Source: CAVSUB01 sp963730995 (GTDB taxonomy: Bacteria; Acidobacteriota; Vicinamibacteria; Vicinamibacterales; 2-12-FULL-66-21). Taken from it: 64,000 bases of DNA. The notes under the pieces are model-generated. The model was not told the DNA's origin, did no database searches, and saw nothing but the letters and a program-made list of their open reading frames with translations. The translations under genes were made by a program, and so were the position numbers. Location of the stretch: the NCBI GenBank assembly GCA_963730995.1, contig CAVSUB010000002.1, positions 248,001 to 312,000 of the forward strand. The letters run 5' to 3'. Shown piece by piece: positions 36,714-45,072 of this stretch; position 1 is the first letter of the stretch, and each line of letters begins with the position of its first letter.

Positions 36714-39170
36714 ATGCAGACACTGATGCAGGATCTTCGCTACGCCGCTCGAATGTTGCGCCGCAACTGGGCCCTGACGCTGATCATCGTCGCATCGCTG
36801 GCGATCGGCATCGGCGCGAACACAGCCGTCTTCAGCGTCGTGAACGCCCTCCTGCTGAAGCCGCTGCCCTACCCGGACCCGGACCGCCTGGTCATTCTGT
36901 GGCTGCGGTCCCCAGGCATCAATATTCCACAGGATTGGCCCTCGCCCGGTCAGTACATCGATGTCAGGACCGAGAACAGGTCGTTCGAGGAGATGTCCAT
37001 CTCTCAGGGCACAACGGGCACTCTGGTCGGACTCGAGCAACCGGAGCGCGTCGAGGCGCTCCGCACATCGTCCAGCCTGTTCCACCTGCTCGGCGCCAAG
37101 CCGCTCTACGGCCGCCTTTTGCTGCCCGAAGACGACGTGCCTGGAAAGGCTCCTGTCATCGTCCTCAGCCACGCGTTCTGGAAGCGCCTGTTCGGCGCTG
37201 ACCCGAACATCGTCGGCAGAAGCATCAACCTGAACGGCCTGGCGCCGCGAAAGGACGGCAATCAGTTCACCGTCGTCGGCGTGCTGCGGCCGGAGTTCCT
37301 GCTGAACGAGGAGATCATGCCGACGGTGGCCAGCATCCGGCAAATGGATCTCTTCATGCCGCTGCCCCTCGGCGCGGACGCCGTCACGCGACGCGGCGAC
37401 GAGAACTACAACCTCATGGCTCGCCTGAAGCCTGGCGTGTCGGCCGAGCAGGCGCAGGCGGACATCAGCGTCATCGCGGCACGCATCCGGGACAAGGACA
37501 AGCGCGATCGGACGTTCACGATCAGCGTGGTGCCGCTGCTCGAGCAGGTCGTCGGGAACGTGCGACGGGCGGTCCTGGTGCTCCTCGGCTCGGTCGCACT
37601 CGTGCTCCTGATTGCGTGCGCGAACGTCGCGAACCTGCTGCTCACGCGAGCGAGCGGGCGACAGAAAGAAGTCGCGATCCGCACGGCGCTCGGCGCGGGT
37701 TGGTTGCGATTGGTTCGCCAGTTGCTGACGGAGAGCCTGATCCTGGGGCTGATGGGTGGCGTGGCGGGCCTCCTCATCGCGAGACTCAGCCTGTATGTCG
37801 TCCACGCGGTGAATCCCGGCAACATCCCTCGTCTGGACGTCATCGGGCTCGATGGGGGTGTGCTGACGTTCACCCTCGTGGTGTCGATCCTGACCGGGAT
37901 CATTTTCGGGCTGGCGCCGGCGATCCGCGCAGCGCGCGTCGATCTCAACACCGCGCTCAAGGCGGGCGGGAGAAGCGTTCAATCGGACGGCGGGTTCAAC
38001 TCGTCGCGGCGTCGGCTGCGCAGCGTCCTCGTGGTCTCGGAGCTCGCGCTGTCGCTCATGCTGCTGATCGGCGCGGGGCTCCTCGTTCGCAGCTTCGTGC
38101 GTCTCCAGAGCGTCGCGCCGGGATTCAGTCCCGGGAACGTGATCTCCATGCGGATCGGCAGGACCGGCATGGATCTGTCGAACCAGGACACCGCGATCGA
38201 GTACTTCCGCCAGGTTGGTGACCGCCTCTCCAGGATCCCGGGGATCACGGCGCGCGGCGCCGTGACGGCACTGCCGTTCACGTCGTCGGTTGGCTGGGGG
38301 AGCGTCCACGTGGAGGGTTGGATACCGCAGCCCGGTCAGGAGCTGCAGGTCGACCAGCGCGCCGCTACGCCAGACTACTTCCGGACGATGGAGATCCCGC
38401 TGATCAAGGGGCGATTCTTCAACGACTTCGACGCTCTGCCCAACGCGCAGCCAGTCGCCATCATCGACGAGAAGTTCGCGCAGCGTTTCTGGACCGGCGA
38501 GAATCCGATCGGAAAGCATCTCTGGAACGACCCGAAGCGACAGATGACCATCGTCGGCGTCGTCGGCACGGTGAAGCAGTACGGTCTCGACGTCGACGGC
38601 CGCATCGTCTTCTACCGCCCGTCGCTCGGTCTGTTGGGTTACCAGGTGGCGCGGACGGCAACCGATCCCGCCGGCGTCGCGAACGCCATGGTCCGCGCGA
38701 TTCACGAAGTCGACCCGACGATTCCCGTGTACGACATCAGAACGATGGACGATCGACTGAAGGACTCGCTGGCCAGGCAGCGCTTCGCGACGATCATGCT
38801 CGGTTCGTTCTCCGTGTTCGCGATGATTCTGGCGATCGTGGGGGTGTACGGCGTCATGTCGCATCTGGTGACGCAGGGCACGCACGACATCGGCGTGCGC
38901 ATGGCTCTCGGCGCGCAGCGGAACCGCATCGTCTCCATGGTGATTCGTCAGGGAATGGAGCTGACCGCCGCGGGCGTCGTGCTCGGCCTCGTGGGCGCCG
39001 CGCTGATGACGCGCGTCATGGCAAGCCTGCTGTTCGGCGTCAGCGCTACAGATCTTGCGACGTTCGCGTCGGTGCCGCTGACCCTCGTCGTCATCGCGCT
39101 GGTGGCGAGCTACGTTCCGGCGCTTCGTGCCACACGCGTCGATCCGGTTATTGCGCTTCGCGATGAATGA
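36714..39170 (+). CDS. Orphan ABC permease, MacB/FtsX type (ADOP family)
   Basis: An 818-residue duplicated permease. The N-terminal MQTLMQDLRYAARMLRRNWA and LIIVASLAIGIGANTAVFSV are the family start; a MacB-like periplasmic domain (LLGAKPLYGRLLLPEDD), a central membrane bundle (LLGSVALVLLIACANVANLL), the second periplasmic domain and a final bundle with HLVTQGTHDIGVRMALGAQ follow. The short GGAG about ten bases ahead supports the ATG. No ATP-binding subunit is nearby. It is divergent from the aldolase gene and is one of three such genes within 15 kb. Confidence 0.9.
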   Translation: MQTLMQDLRYAARMLRRNWALTLIIVASLAIGIGANTAVFSVVNALLLKPLPYPDPDRLVILWLRSPGINIPQDWPSPGQYIDVRTENRSFEEMSISQGTTGTLVGLEQPERVEALRTSSSLFHLLGAKPLYGRLLLPEDDVPGKAPVIVLSHAFWKRLFGADPNIVGRSINLNGLAPRKDGNQFTVVGVLRPEFLLNEEIMPTVASIRQMDLFMPLPLGADAVTRRGDENYNLMARLKPGVSAEQAQADISVIAARIRDKDKRDRTFTISVVPLLEQVVGNVRRAVLVLLGSVALVLLIACANVANLLLTRASGRQKEVAIRTALGAGWLRLVRQLLTESLILGLMGGVAGLLIARLSLYVVHAVNPGNIPRLDVIGLDGGVLTFTLVVSILTGIIFGLAPAIRAARVDLNTALKAGGRSVQSDGGFNSSRRRLRSVLVVSELALSLMLLIGAGLLVRSFVRLQSVAPGFSPGNVISMRIGRTGMDLSNQDTAIEYFRQVGDRLSRIPGITARGAVTALPFTSSVGWGSVHVEGWIPQPGQELQVDQRAATPDYFRTMEIPLIKGRFFNDFDALPNAQPVAIIDEKFAQRFWTGENPIGKHLWNDPKRQMTIVGVVGTVKQYGLDVDGRIVFYRPSLGLLGYQVARTATDPAGVANAMVRAIHEVDPTIPVYDIRTMDDRLKDSLARQRFATIMLGSFSVFAMILAIVGVYGVMSHLVTQGTHDIGVRMALGAQRNRIVSMVIRQGMELTAAGVVLGLVGAALMTRVMASLLFGVSATDLATFASVPLTLVVIALVASYVPALRATRVDPVIALRDE

Positions 39171-39184
39171 CGATCGGTAAGCGC

Positions 39185-39210
39185 AGCGGGGGCTGAAGCC
39201 CCCGCTCTAC
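39185..39210. repeat. Palindromic repeat with arms AGCGGGGGCT/AGCCCCCGCT
   Basis: Perfect ten-base arms (39185-39194 and 39197-39206) around GA, followed by CTAC. It lies in the 55-base gap between the convergent permease and MFS genes and is likely to terminate or insulate both transcripts. Confidence 0.65.
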
Positions 39211-39225
39211 AACACTCCCAACATT

Positions 39226-40488
39226 TCAATGCCCGGAGACAGCCGGGCTCACCTCGGTCTCCCTCGGCCGGATCAACAGCACCAGCAATGTCGAGAGCAC
39301 GGCGGCGCTGGCGAAGACGCCGAAGATCCCGAAGAGCGGGACGTGCCGATCCCGCATCATGCCGAAACCCCAGTCGGCAAAGCCGCCGCAACTGATGCTC
39401 ACGAAGTTCATGATCCCGTAACCCGTCGCGCGCAGCTCCGGACGTACAATCTGACAGAGGATCGGCATGTTGTTGCAGTCGAAGAATCCCCAGCCAAGAC
39501 CGAACAGGATCAAGAAGGCCACCGCAACCCACAGCAGGCCGGTCTGGGGCGCGTTGCCGACGCCGAACATCGCGGGAACGATCAGCATCATGCCGACAGC
39601 GCTCGTAAAGATTCGGCCTCGGGGGCTCGTCCGCATCCAACGATCGGCCAGCCAGCCGCCTGCAATCGCGCCGACGATCGCCGCTGATTGCCAGTAGAAC
39701 GTCGCCGACACGCCCGCCAGGCCCTGCCCGATGCCGAACTCCGCCTTCAGGATCGCCGGCATCCAGTCCCGCACGACCCAGCCTGCCAGCGCGGGCAGCG
39801 TGAAATACAGCACGAGCAGGACGAACGAGCCGTTGCTCAGAAGCTCGCGGAGCGCTTCGACGGGAGACGTCCTCCGCGAGCTGCCTGGCCGTTCGGTTCG
39901 ATCGGGGTTCTTCAAGAACAAATACAGCGGCAGCGCGTACGCAATGCCAACGACGCCGCACGCTTCGAACGCCCATCGCCAGCCGAGACTCGGATGATCC
40001 GCCACGTAGCCTCCGAAGCCGCCGACGATCACACCCACGTAGATCCCCATCTGATGGAAGCCCACCGCGCGCGATCGCGTCGGGCCGCGATGGAAGTCCG
40101 AGATCAGAGCGAGCGCAGCAGGGATGTAGAACGCCTCGCTGATCCCCATGAGCGCGCGCGTGGCGAGAAGCCCGTCGTACGACGTGACGTGACCGGTCAT
40201 CCACGTGACGGCCGACCACACGAACAGGCTCCCGACAATGACATGCCGCCGGCTGTAGCGATCGGCGAGGTAACCGCCGACGGGACTGAGGCAGGCGTAG
40301 ACCCATTTGAACAGCGCCAGGATCGCGCCCCAGTTCGCCTCCAGCGCGATGTCCGGGATGTCGCGCATCACGGAGAACTTCATCGACGCCAGCATCTGGC
40401 GATCGAGGTAGTTGAGGAGGGCTACGGGGACGAGCAGGGCGACGACGATCCAGGCGCGGTTCGAAGGACCCGTATCTGCTGGCGACAC
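39226..40488 (-). CDS. Major facilitator superfamily transporter
   Basis: A 420-residue, twelve-span transporter starting at GTG 40488. The first span is AWIVVALLVPVALLNYLDRQ, with the LDRQ-type ending common in anion/sugar-acid symporters. The loop 2-3 motif is GYLADRYSRRHVIVGSL, and FYIPAALALISDFHRGPTRSRAVG resembles the GxxPPxxxxxxxWFPxxERG region of the ACS and related families. A carboxylate or sugar-acid substrate is plausible. It is divergent from the conserved gene at 40656. Confidence 0.85.
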   Translation of the reverse strand: MSPADTGPSNRAWIVVALLVPVALLNYLDRQMLASMKFSVMRDIPDIALEANWGAILALFKWVYACLSPVGGYLADRYSRRHVIVGSLFVWSAVTWMTGHVTSYDGLLATRALMGISEAFYIPAALALISDFHRGPTRSRAVGFHQMGIYVGVIVGGFGGYVADHPSLGWRWAFEACGVVGIAYALPLYLFLKNPDRTERPGSSRRTSPVEALRELLSNGSFVLLVLYFTLPALAGWVVRDWMPAILKAEFGIGQGLAGVSATFYWQSAAIVGAIAGGWLADRWMRTSPRGRIFTSAVGMMLIVPAMFGVGNAPQTGLLWVAVAFLILFGLGWGFFDCNNMPILCQIVRPELRATGYGIMNFVSISCGGFADWGFGMMRDRHVPLFGIFGVFASAAVLSTLLVLLIRPRETEVSPAVSGH

Positions 40489-40655
40489 CGGTGTATCTAG
40501 TCACGTCCCCGCGTACCGGCGCAAGGGTACGGGCTCTCACGCCGTGGCAGCGGCTGGAGCTTGTTCATCCTTCTTTTTCCTCGGCAGCAACCTGTCGATT
40601 CAGGTCTTTGCACGGACTGCCGATTACAAGATCGGTCAGGAACGTACAGGCAGTC

Positions 40656-42083
40656 ATGGCACAAGACACGCCCGACACGCACTTCAAGGCCCTCCAGGTC
40701 AACCTCGACCCCGCCAGGTACGGCACGATCGCCGAGATTGGCGCCGGGCAGGAGGTCGCGCGCTGGTTCTTCCGCGTCGGCGGCGCCGCGGGGACGATCG
40801 CCAAGGCGATGTCGGCGTACGACATGACGTTCAGCGACGCCATCTACGGCCAGAGCGATCGGTACGTCAGCCGGCAGCGTCTGAAGACGATGCTCGATCA
40901 CGAATACGGCCTGCTGATCGAGCGTCTCGACGGCAAGCGCGGCGACAAGACCCAGTTCTTCGTGTTCGCTGACACCGTGGCGACGCGCAGCTACTCGCGC
41001 AAGGAAGACGGCCACGGATGGCTCGGCATCCGCTTTCAGAACGAGCCGAAGGGACCGGCCTCAGACATCACGATTCATGTCAGGCTCACGGATGGCGAGA
41101 CCGAGCAGCAGCAGGAAGCGCTCGGCATCATCGGCGTGAACCTGGTCTACGGCGCGCTCTTCCATCACGCAGACCGGCGCAAGCTGATCGCCTCGCTCCT
41201 GGACAACGTGACGGCGGCCCGGGGCGAGATCGACATGATCGAGTTCAGCGGCCCCGCCTTCGACGGCGTCGACAACCGCCTCATGAGCCTCGAGCTCGTG
41301 CGCTCCGGACTGACGCATGCGGCGATGTTTGGCGCGGACGGGCGGGTCGTGATGCCCTCCGATGCGCTGTACAAGAAGTGCGTGCTCGTCGAGCGCGGCA
41401 GCTTCCGCCCGGCGACGAAAGTCACGGTCGACATGCTCCGCTGCGCGCAGGCCCAATTCGTCCAGGAGCCCGGCGTCCAGGGAGAAGACGTCGTGATGCT
41501 GTTCGAGATGACGCTTCGAAACCTGCGCGAGGGAGCTGAGGAGATCGACGCGCAGGACTTCCTCGATCGCGCCGACATCCTGGCGACCCTCGGGCGCACG
41601 GTGATGATCTCGAACTACGGCGAATACCACCGGCTGGCGGCGTATCTCTTCCGCCAGACCAAGAAGCTGATCGGCCTCGTGATGGGCGTGCCGACCCTGC
41701 GCGAGCTCTTCGACGAGCGCTACTACGCCGACCTCGATGGCGGGATTCTGGAATCCTTCGGGCGGCTGTTCAAGAACGACCTGAAGATCTACGCCTACCC
41801 CCTGCTCGACGCCAAAACGAACGCGCTCATCACCGCCGGCAACCTCCGCGTCGCACCGCATCTGCGGCACCTCTGCGCGTACCTGGTGGAGAACCGCCTG
41901 ATCGAGAGCATCCGCGATTTCGACCCGCAATGCCTGCGCATCTACTCGCGTGACGTGCTCGCGCGCATTCGCAGCGGCGACCCGCTCTGGGAAGAGATGA
42001 CGCCGCCCGCCGTGGCCGAGCTCATCAAGAGTCGCGGTCTTCTGGGCTACCGGGCGACGAATCGGGCCGACGAGGCGGCCTAG
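40656..42083 (+). CDS. Conserved 475-residue cytoplasmic protein of unknown function
   Basis: I recognise this as a widespread conserved family that often carries the database name nicotinate-nucleotide adenylyltransferase. The sequence has no GxFxPxHxGH-type nucleotidyltransferase motif, so that name is not supported here. Strongly patterned stretches are YGTIAEIGAGQEVARWFFRV, KAMSAYDMTFSDAIYG, EALGIIGVNLVYGALFH, MIEFSGPAFDGVDNRLMSL and the late GNLRVAPHLRHLCAYLVENR. No membrane span or signal peptide is present. ATG 40656 is the start of the conserved part; the open frame further upstream is antisense to the MFS start region. It stands alone, with an orphan permease 64 bases downstream. Confidence 0.8.
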   Translation: MAQDTPDTHFKALQVNLDPARYGTIAEIGAGQEVARWFFRVGGAAGTIAKAMSAYDMTFSDAIYGQSDRYVSRQRLKTMLDHEYGLLIERLDGKRGDKTQFFVFADTVATRSYSRKEDGHGWLGIRFQNEPKGPASDITIHVRLTDGETEQQQEALGIIGVNLVYGALFHHADRRKLIASLLDNVTAARGEIDMIEFSGPAFDGVDNRLMSLELVRSGLTHAAMFGADGRVVMPSDALYKKCVLVERGSFRPATKVTVDMLRCAQAQFVQEPGVQGEDVVMLFEMTLRNLREGAEEIDAQDFLDRADILATLGRTVMISNYGEYHRLAAYLFRQTKKLIGLVMGVPTLRELFDERYYADLDGGILESFGRLFKNDLKIYAYPLLDAKTNALITAGNLRVAPHLRHLCAYLVENRLIESIRDFDPQCLRIYSRDVLARIRSGDPLWEEMTPPAVAELIKSRGLLGYRATNRADEAA

Positions 42084-42147
42084 ACAGAAGGTTCTAGGGT
42101 TCCAGAACCATTTCAACGTTCTCGCCGTCCAGCCCGTCTCAGGGTAG

Positions 42148-44580
42148 ATGCACACCCTGCTCCAGGACGTTCGCTACTCCGTGCGGCTCCTCCTGCGATC
42201 CCCGGGCTTCGCGGTCACCTCGGTAGCCACGCTCGCCCTGGCAATCGGCGCAAACGCCGCGATTTTCAGCGCGGTACAGGGGATTCTGATCGCGCCCCTG
42301 CCTTACCCCGAACCCGATCGTCTCGTCCGTCTTTTCGAGGAGTCGGCGACGACGCCCCACTTTCCTGTCTCGCCGGCTGATTTCCGCGACTATCGCGCAG
42401 AGCTCAGCACCTTCGAAGGCCTCGCCGCCTACTTCCGGAACGATCTCCAGGTTGCCGAGGGCAGCCAGCCGGAGCAGCTGCGCGGAATGCAGGTGACGTC
42501 CGGTTTCTTCACGCTCGTCGGACATCAGCCGACATTGGGCCGGGACTTCACGGCGAACGACGAGCTCACGGGGAACGACGACGTCGTGGTGCTGAGCCAT
42601 GGCCTGTGGATGCGACGGTTCGGCGGCGACCCGGGCATCGTCGGCAGACCGGTCCGCCTCTCAGGCCGAACCTTTCACATCGTCGGCGTCCTGCCCGAAG
42701 GCTTCCGGCACGTCGGGGGTACCTACCGGACCTACAGCCATGAGGAGTCCGTTGACATCTGGTCCGTGCTGCCAGTGCCTCGCGGCAACCGCCCGGGCGA
42801 TCGCTTCTCGCACTACTTCAACGTCGTCGGCCGCGTGCGGAGCGGTGTGTCTCAATCGGCGATGGAGGCCGACCTGAAGACGACCGGACAGACCGTTGCC
42901 AAGCGGTATCCGTCGCCGAACAGTCCGTGGTCTCCACGCGCCGTCCCGCTGAAGGAGGAGATCGTCGGCACGTCGGAATCCGCCCTCGTGTCCCTGTCGG
43001 TCGCGGCAGCAGTCGTCCTTGTGCTTGCCTGCGTCAACGTCGCCGGCCTCCTGCTCGGCCGCGCGATCGCTCGCGGTCGGGAAATTGGTGTGCGCGCCGC
43101 GCTCGGCGCGACGCGCGTCAGGCTCGTTCGACAACTGCTGATCGAGAGCGTCGTACTGGCCACGCTCGGCGGCGGGATCGGTGCGGGGCTGTCGTATCTA
43201 GGGATTGCGCTCCTCGCGCGTTACGGCCCGGCCGACACACCGCGGCTCCAGATGATCGCTGTCGACGGAACCGTGCTGGGCTACACGCTGCTCGCAACGA
43301 TGCTGAGTGCCCTTCTGTTCGGGCTTGCCCCTGCCCTGCAGCTCGCGCGCATCGGGGTTGGAGACACTTTGAAACAGGGCAGCCGGAGCGTTGCCGGCGG
43401 CGCGCATCAACGGATGCGGCGCGTGCTCGTGGGGATCGAAGTCGCGCTGGCGTTCGTCCTCGTGGTGTCGAACGGACTTCTGCTTCGGAGCTTCACGTCC
43501 ATCCTCAATACCGATCCGGGATTCGTGGCTCGCGGCGCAATCACCGCATCGGTGGAACTCCCGACAGTCAGCTATGGAGCGGAGGGTGCCCCGGCTGCAT
43601 TTTTCGCCCGTGCGCTCGAAGGCATCCGGGCGTTGCCGGGCGTTCGCGACGCGGGATTCGGATCCGACCTGCCGTGGACCGGCTACGACGAGAACACCGG
43701 ATTCGGGATCATCGGCCCGAACGTTCGCGACGACGAACCGGAAGGGCGTTATCACTTCATCACTACCGGCTACGCCACGGCGACCGGAATTCCCGTGATC
43801 GCCGGACGCGATCTCACGGCGGCTGACGACGCGGGCGCACCGGCGGTGATACTCGTGAACGAGAGCCTCGCGCGCAAGTACTGGTCCACGCCGGACGACG
43901 CCGTGGGCGCGCGTGTGCAGATCTGGGGTCGTGAGCGGACGATTGCGGGAGTGATCGGCGACGTGCGCGACATGCCCTGGCACCGATCGGCCGTCCCGGC
44001 GCTCTACTTCCCCCAGCCGCAGCAGTGGCATCCCCAGCGGATGCTCCTGGTCGTTCGTTCGTCGGGCGGCGATCCCGGAACGCTGATGGCGTCCATCCGC
44101 CGCGTCATGAGCGGCATCGATCCGGCGCTGCCGCTCGCGAGCGTCAGGCCGCTCGAGTCCGTCGCGGGTGCCGCGATCGCCGTGCGCCGGCTCACCCTCT
44201 GGCTGGTCGGAACGTTCGGCGTGACTGCGTTGTTTCTGGCGGTAGTCGGAATCTATGGCGTGATGGCCCAGGCTGTCAGGCAGCGGTCGCACGAGTTCGG
44301 CGTAAGACAGGCTCTCGGCGCGACGCAAAGCGACATCATGCGGCTCGTTCTCTCGAGTGGCGCGATCCTGACGGCGGCCGGCCTCGTCTCTGGAGCGGCG
44401 CTCTCGTTCGCCGCAACCCGTCTCTTCGCATCCATGTTGTACAGCGTGTCGGCGACCGATCCAGGAACGTTCGCCGGCGTCACGGTGCTGCTGCTCGTCG
44501 CGGCGCTGGCCGCGATCTACCTGCCGGCGCGGCGGGCGACCAGGGTCAGTCCAGCCAACGCCCTGCGGGCGACGGAGTGA
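42148..44580 (+). CDS. Orphan ABC permease, MacB/FtsX type (ADOP family)
   Basis: An 810-residue duplicated permease, starting MHTLLQDVRYSVRLLLRSPG with the span VATLALAIGANAAIFSAVQG. The first periplasmic domain includes VTSGFFTLVGHQPTLGRDFT, the central bundle LVLACVNVAGLLLGRAIARG, the second periplasmic domain GFGIIGPNVRDDEPEGRYHF, and the terminal bundle AQAVRQRSHEFGVRQALGAT. No ATPase partner is adjacent. A BlaI-type control region begins 20 bases after its stop, so it is not part of the BlaI operon. Confidence 0.9.
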   Translation: MHTLLQDVRYSVRLLLRSPGFAVTSVATLALAIGANAAIFSAVQGILIAPLPYPEPDRLVRLFEESATTPHFPVSPADFRDYRAELSTFEGLAAYFRNDLQVAEGSQPEQLRGMQVTSGFFTLVGHQPTLGRDFTANDELTGNDDVVVLSHGLWMRRFGGDPGIVGRPVRLSGRTFHIVGVLPEGFRHVGGTYRTYSHEESVDIWSVLPVPRGNRPGDRFSHYFNVVGRVRSGVSQSAMEADLKTTGQTVAKRYPSPNSPWSPRAVPLKEEIVGTSESALVSLSVAAAVVLVLACVNVAGLLLGRAIARGREIGVRAALGATRVRLVRQLLIESVVLATLGGGIGAGLSYLGIALLARYGPADTPRLQMIAVDGTVLGYTLLATMLSALLFGLAPALQLARIGVGDTLKQGSRSVAGGAHQRMRRVLVGIEVALAFVLVVSNGLLLRSFTSILNTDPGFVARGAITASVELPTVSYGAEGAPAAFFARALEGIRALPGVRDAGFGSDLPWTGYDENTGFGIIGPNVRDDEPEGRYHFITTGYATATGIPVIAGRDLTAADDAGAPAVILVNESLARKYWSTPDDAVGARVQIWGRERTIAGVIGDVRDMPWHRSAVPALYFPQPQQWHPQRMLLVVRSSGGDPGTLMASIRRVMSGIDPALPLASVRPLESVAGAAIAVRRLTLWLVGTFGVTALFLAVVGIYGVMAQAVRQRSHEFGVRQALGATQSDIMRLVLSSGAILTAAGLVSGAALSFAATRLFASMLYSVSATDPGTFAGVTVLLLVAALAAIYLPARRATRVSPANALRATE

Positions 44581-44599
44581 ACCGCCGGGAAGGCCAGGA

Positions 44600-44634
44600 T
44601 GCTATTTTTCTTGCCCTATGCTATTTTCATAGCA
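44600..44634 (+). promoter_or_regulatory. Palindromic operator TGCTAT-TTTC-ATAGCA plus half site before the BlaI-type gene
   Basis: A perfect 16-bp palindrome lies at 44619-44634, and a TGCTAT half site at 44600-44605 lies 19 bases earlier, roughly two helical turns. The site is 46 bases upstream of the repressor ATG. A palindrome of the same design (TGCTAG-TTTT-CTAGCA) recurs at 47597-47612. BlaI/MecI repressors bind such dyads; the classic TACA-N2-TGTA core is not used here, so assignment rests on position and recurrence. Confidence 0.6.
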
Positions 44635-44680
44635 CCTTTTCCGCCGACCGTCCGTCTAAGGGTTCGAAGGCCGTAAACGA

Positions 44681-45070
44681 ATGATCAGCCAACCACATCT
44701 CGACCTGAGCCGCCGCGAGCGGCAGATTATCGATATCCTTTACGCCAACGGACGGGCGACTGCGGCGGAAGTCCAAGCGCTGCTACCAGATCCGCCGAGC
44801 TACTCCGCCGTCAGGGCGATGCTGCGGATCCTCGAGGACAAGGGCCATGTGCGGCATCTGCAGGATGGTCCCCGCTACCTCTATATGCCCACGGTGGCCA
44901 GAGACAACGCCAAGCGATCGGCGATGCACCACATGCTGCAGACGTTTTTCGACGGCTCTGCGGAGCAGGCGATCTCGGCCCTTCTGGACGACTCCTCCGC
45001 GCGTCTGTCTGACGTCGAGCTCGATCGTCTTGCCCGCCTGATCGATCAGGCTCGCCGGAACGGAGCATAA
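44681..45070 (+). CDS. BlaI/MecI/CopY-family transcriptional repressor
   Basis: A 129-residue winged-helix regulator. LDLSRRERQIIDILYANGRA, with the recognition helix SYSAVRAMLRILEDKGHV and the wing LQDGPRYLYMP, is the family DNA-binding domain. The C-terminal half (MLQTFFDGSAEQAISALLDD, SDVELDRLARLIDQARR) forms the dimer helices that M56 proteases cut to release repression. It is followed after two bases by the M56 gene, the standard arrangement. A palindromic operator directly upstream points to autoregulation. The last residues before the stop are short but complete. Confidence 0.93.
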   Translation: MISQPHLDLSRRERQIIDILYANGRATAAEVQALLPDPPSYSAVRAMLRILEDKGHVRHLQDGPRYLYMPTVARDNAKRSAMHHMLQTFFDGSAEQAISALLDDSSARLSDVELDRLARLIDQARRNGA

Positions 45071-45072
45071 CC

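Noticed and set aside
36642..38885. Long minus-strand open frame opposite the second orphan permease
   Set aside because: Composition typical of an antisense frame in high-GC DNA (Arg, His, Asp, Gln); the plus-strand permease is unambiguous.
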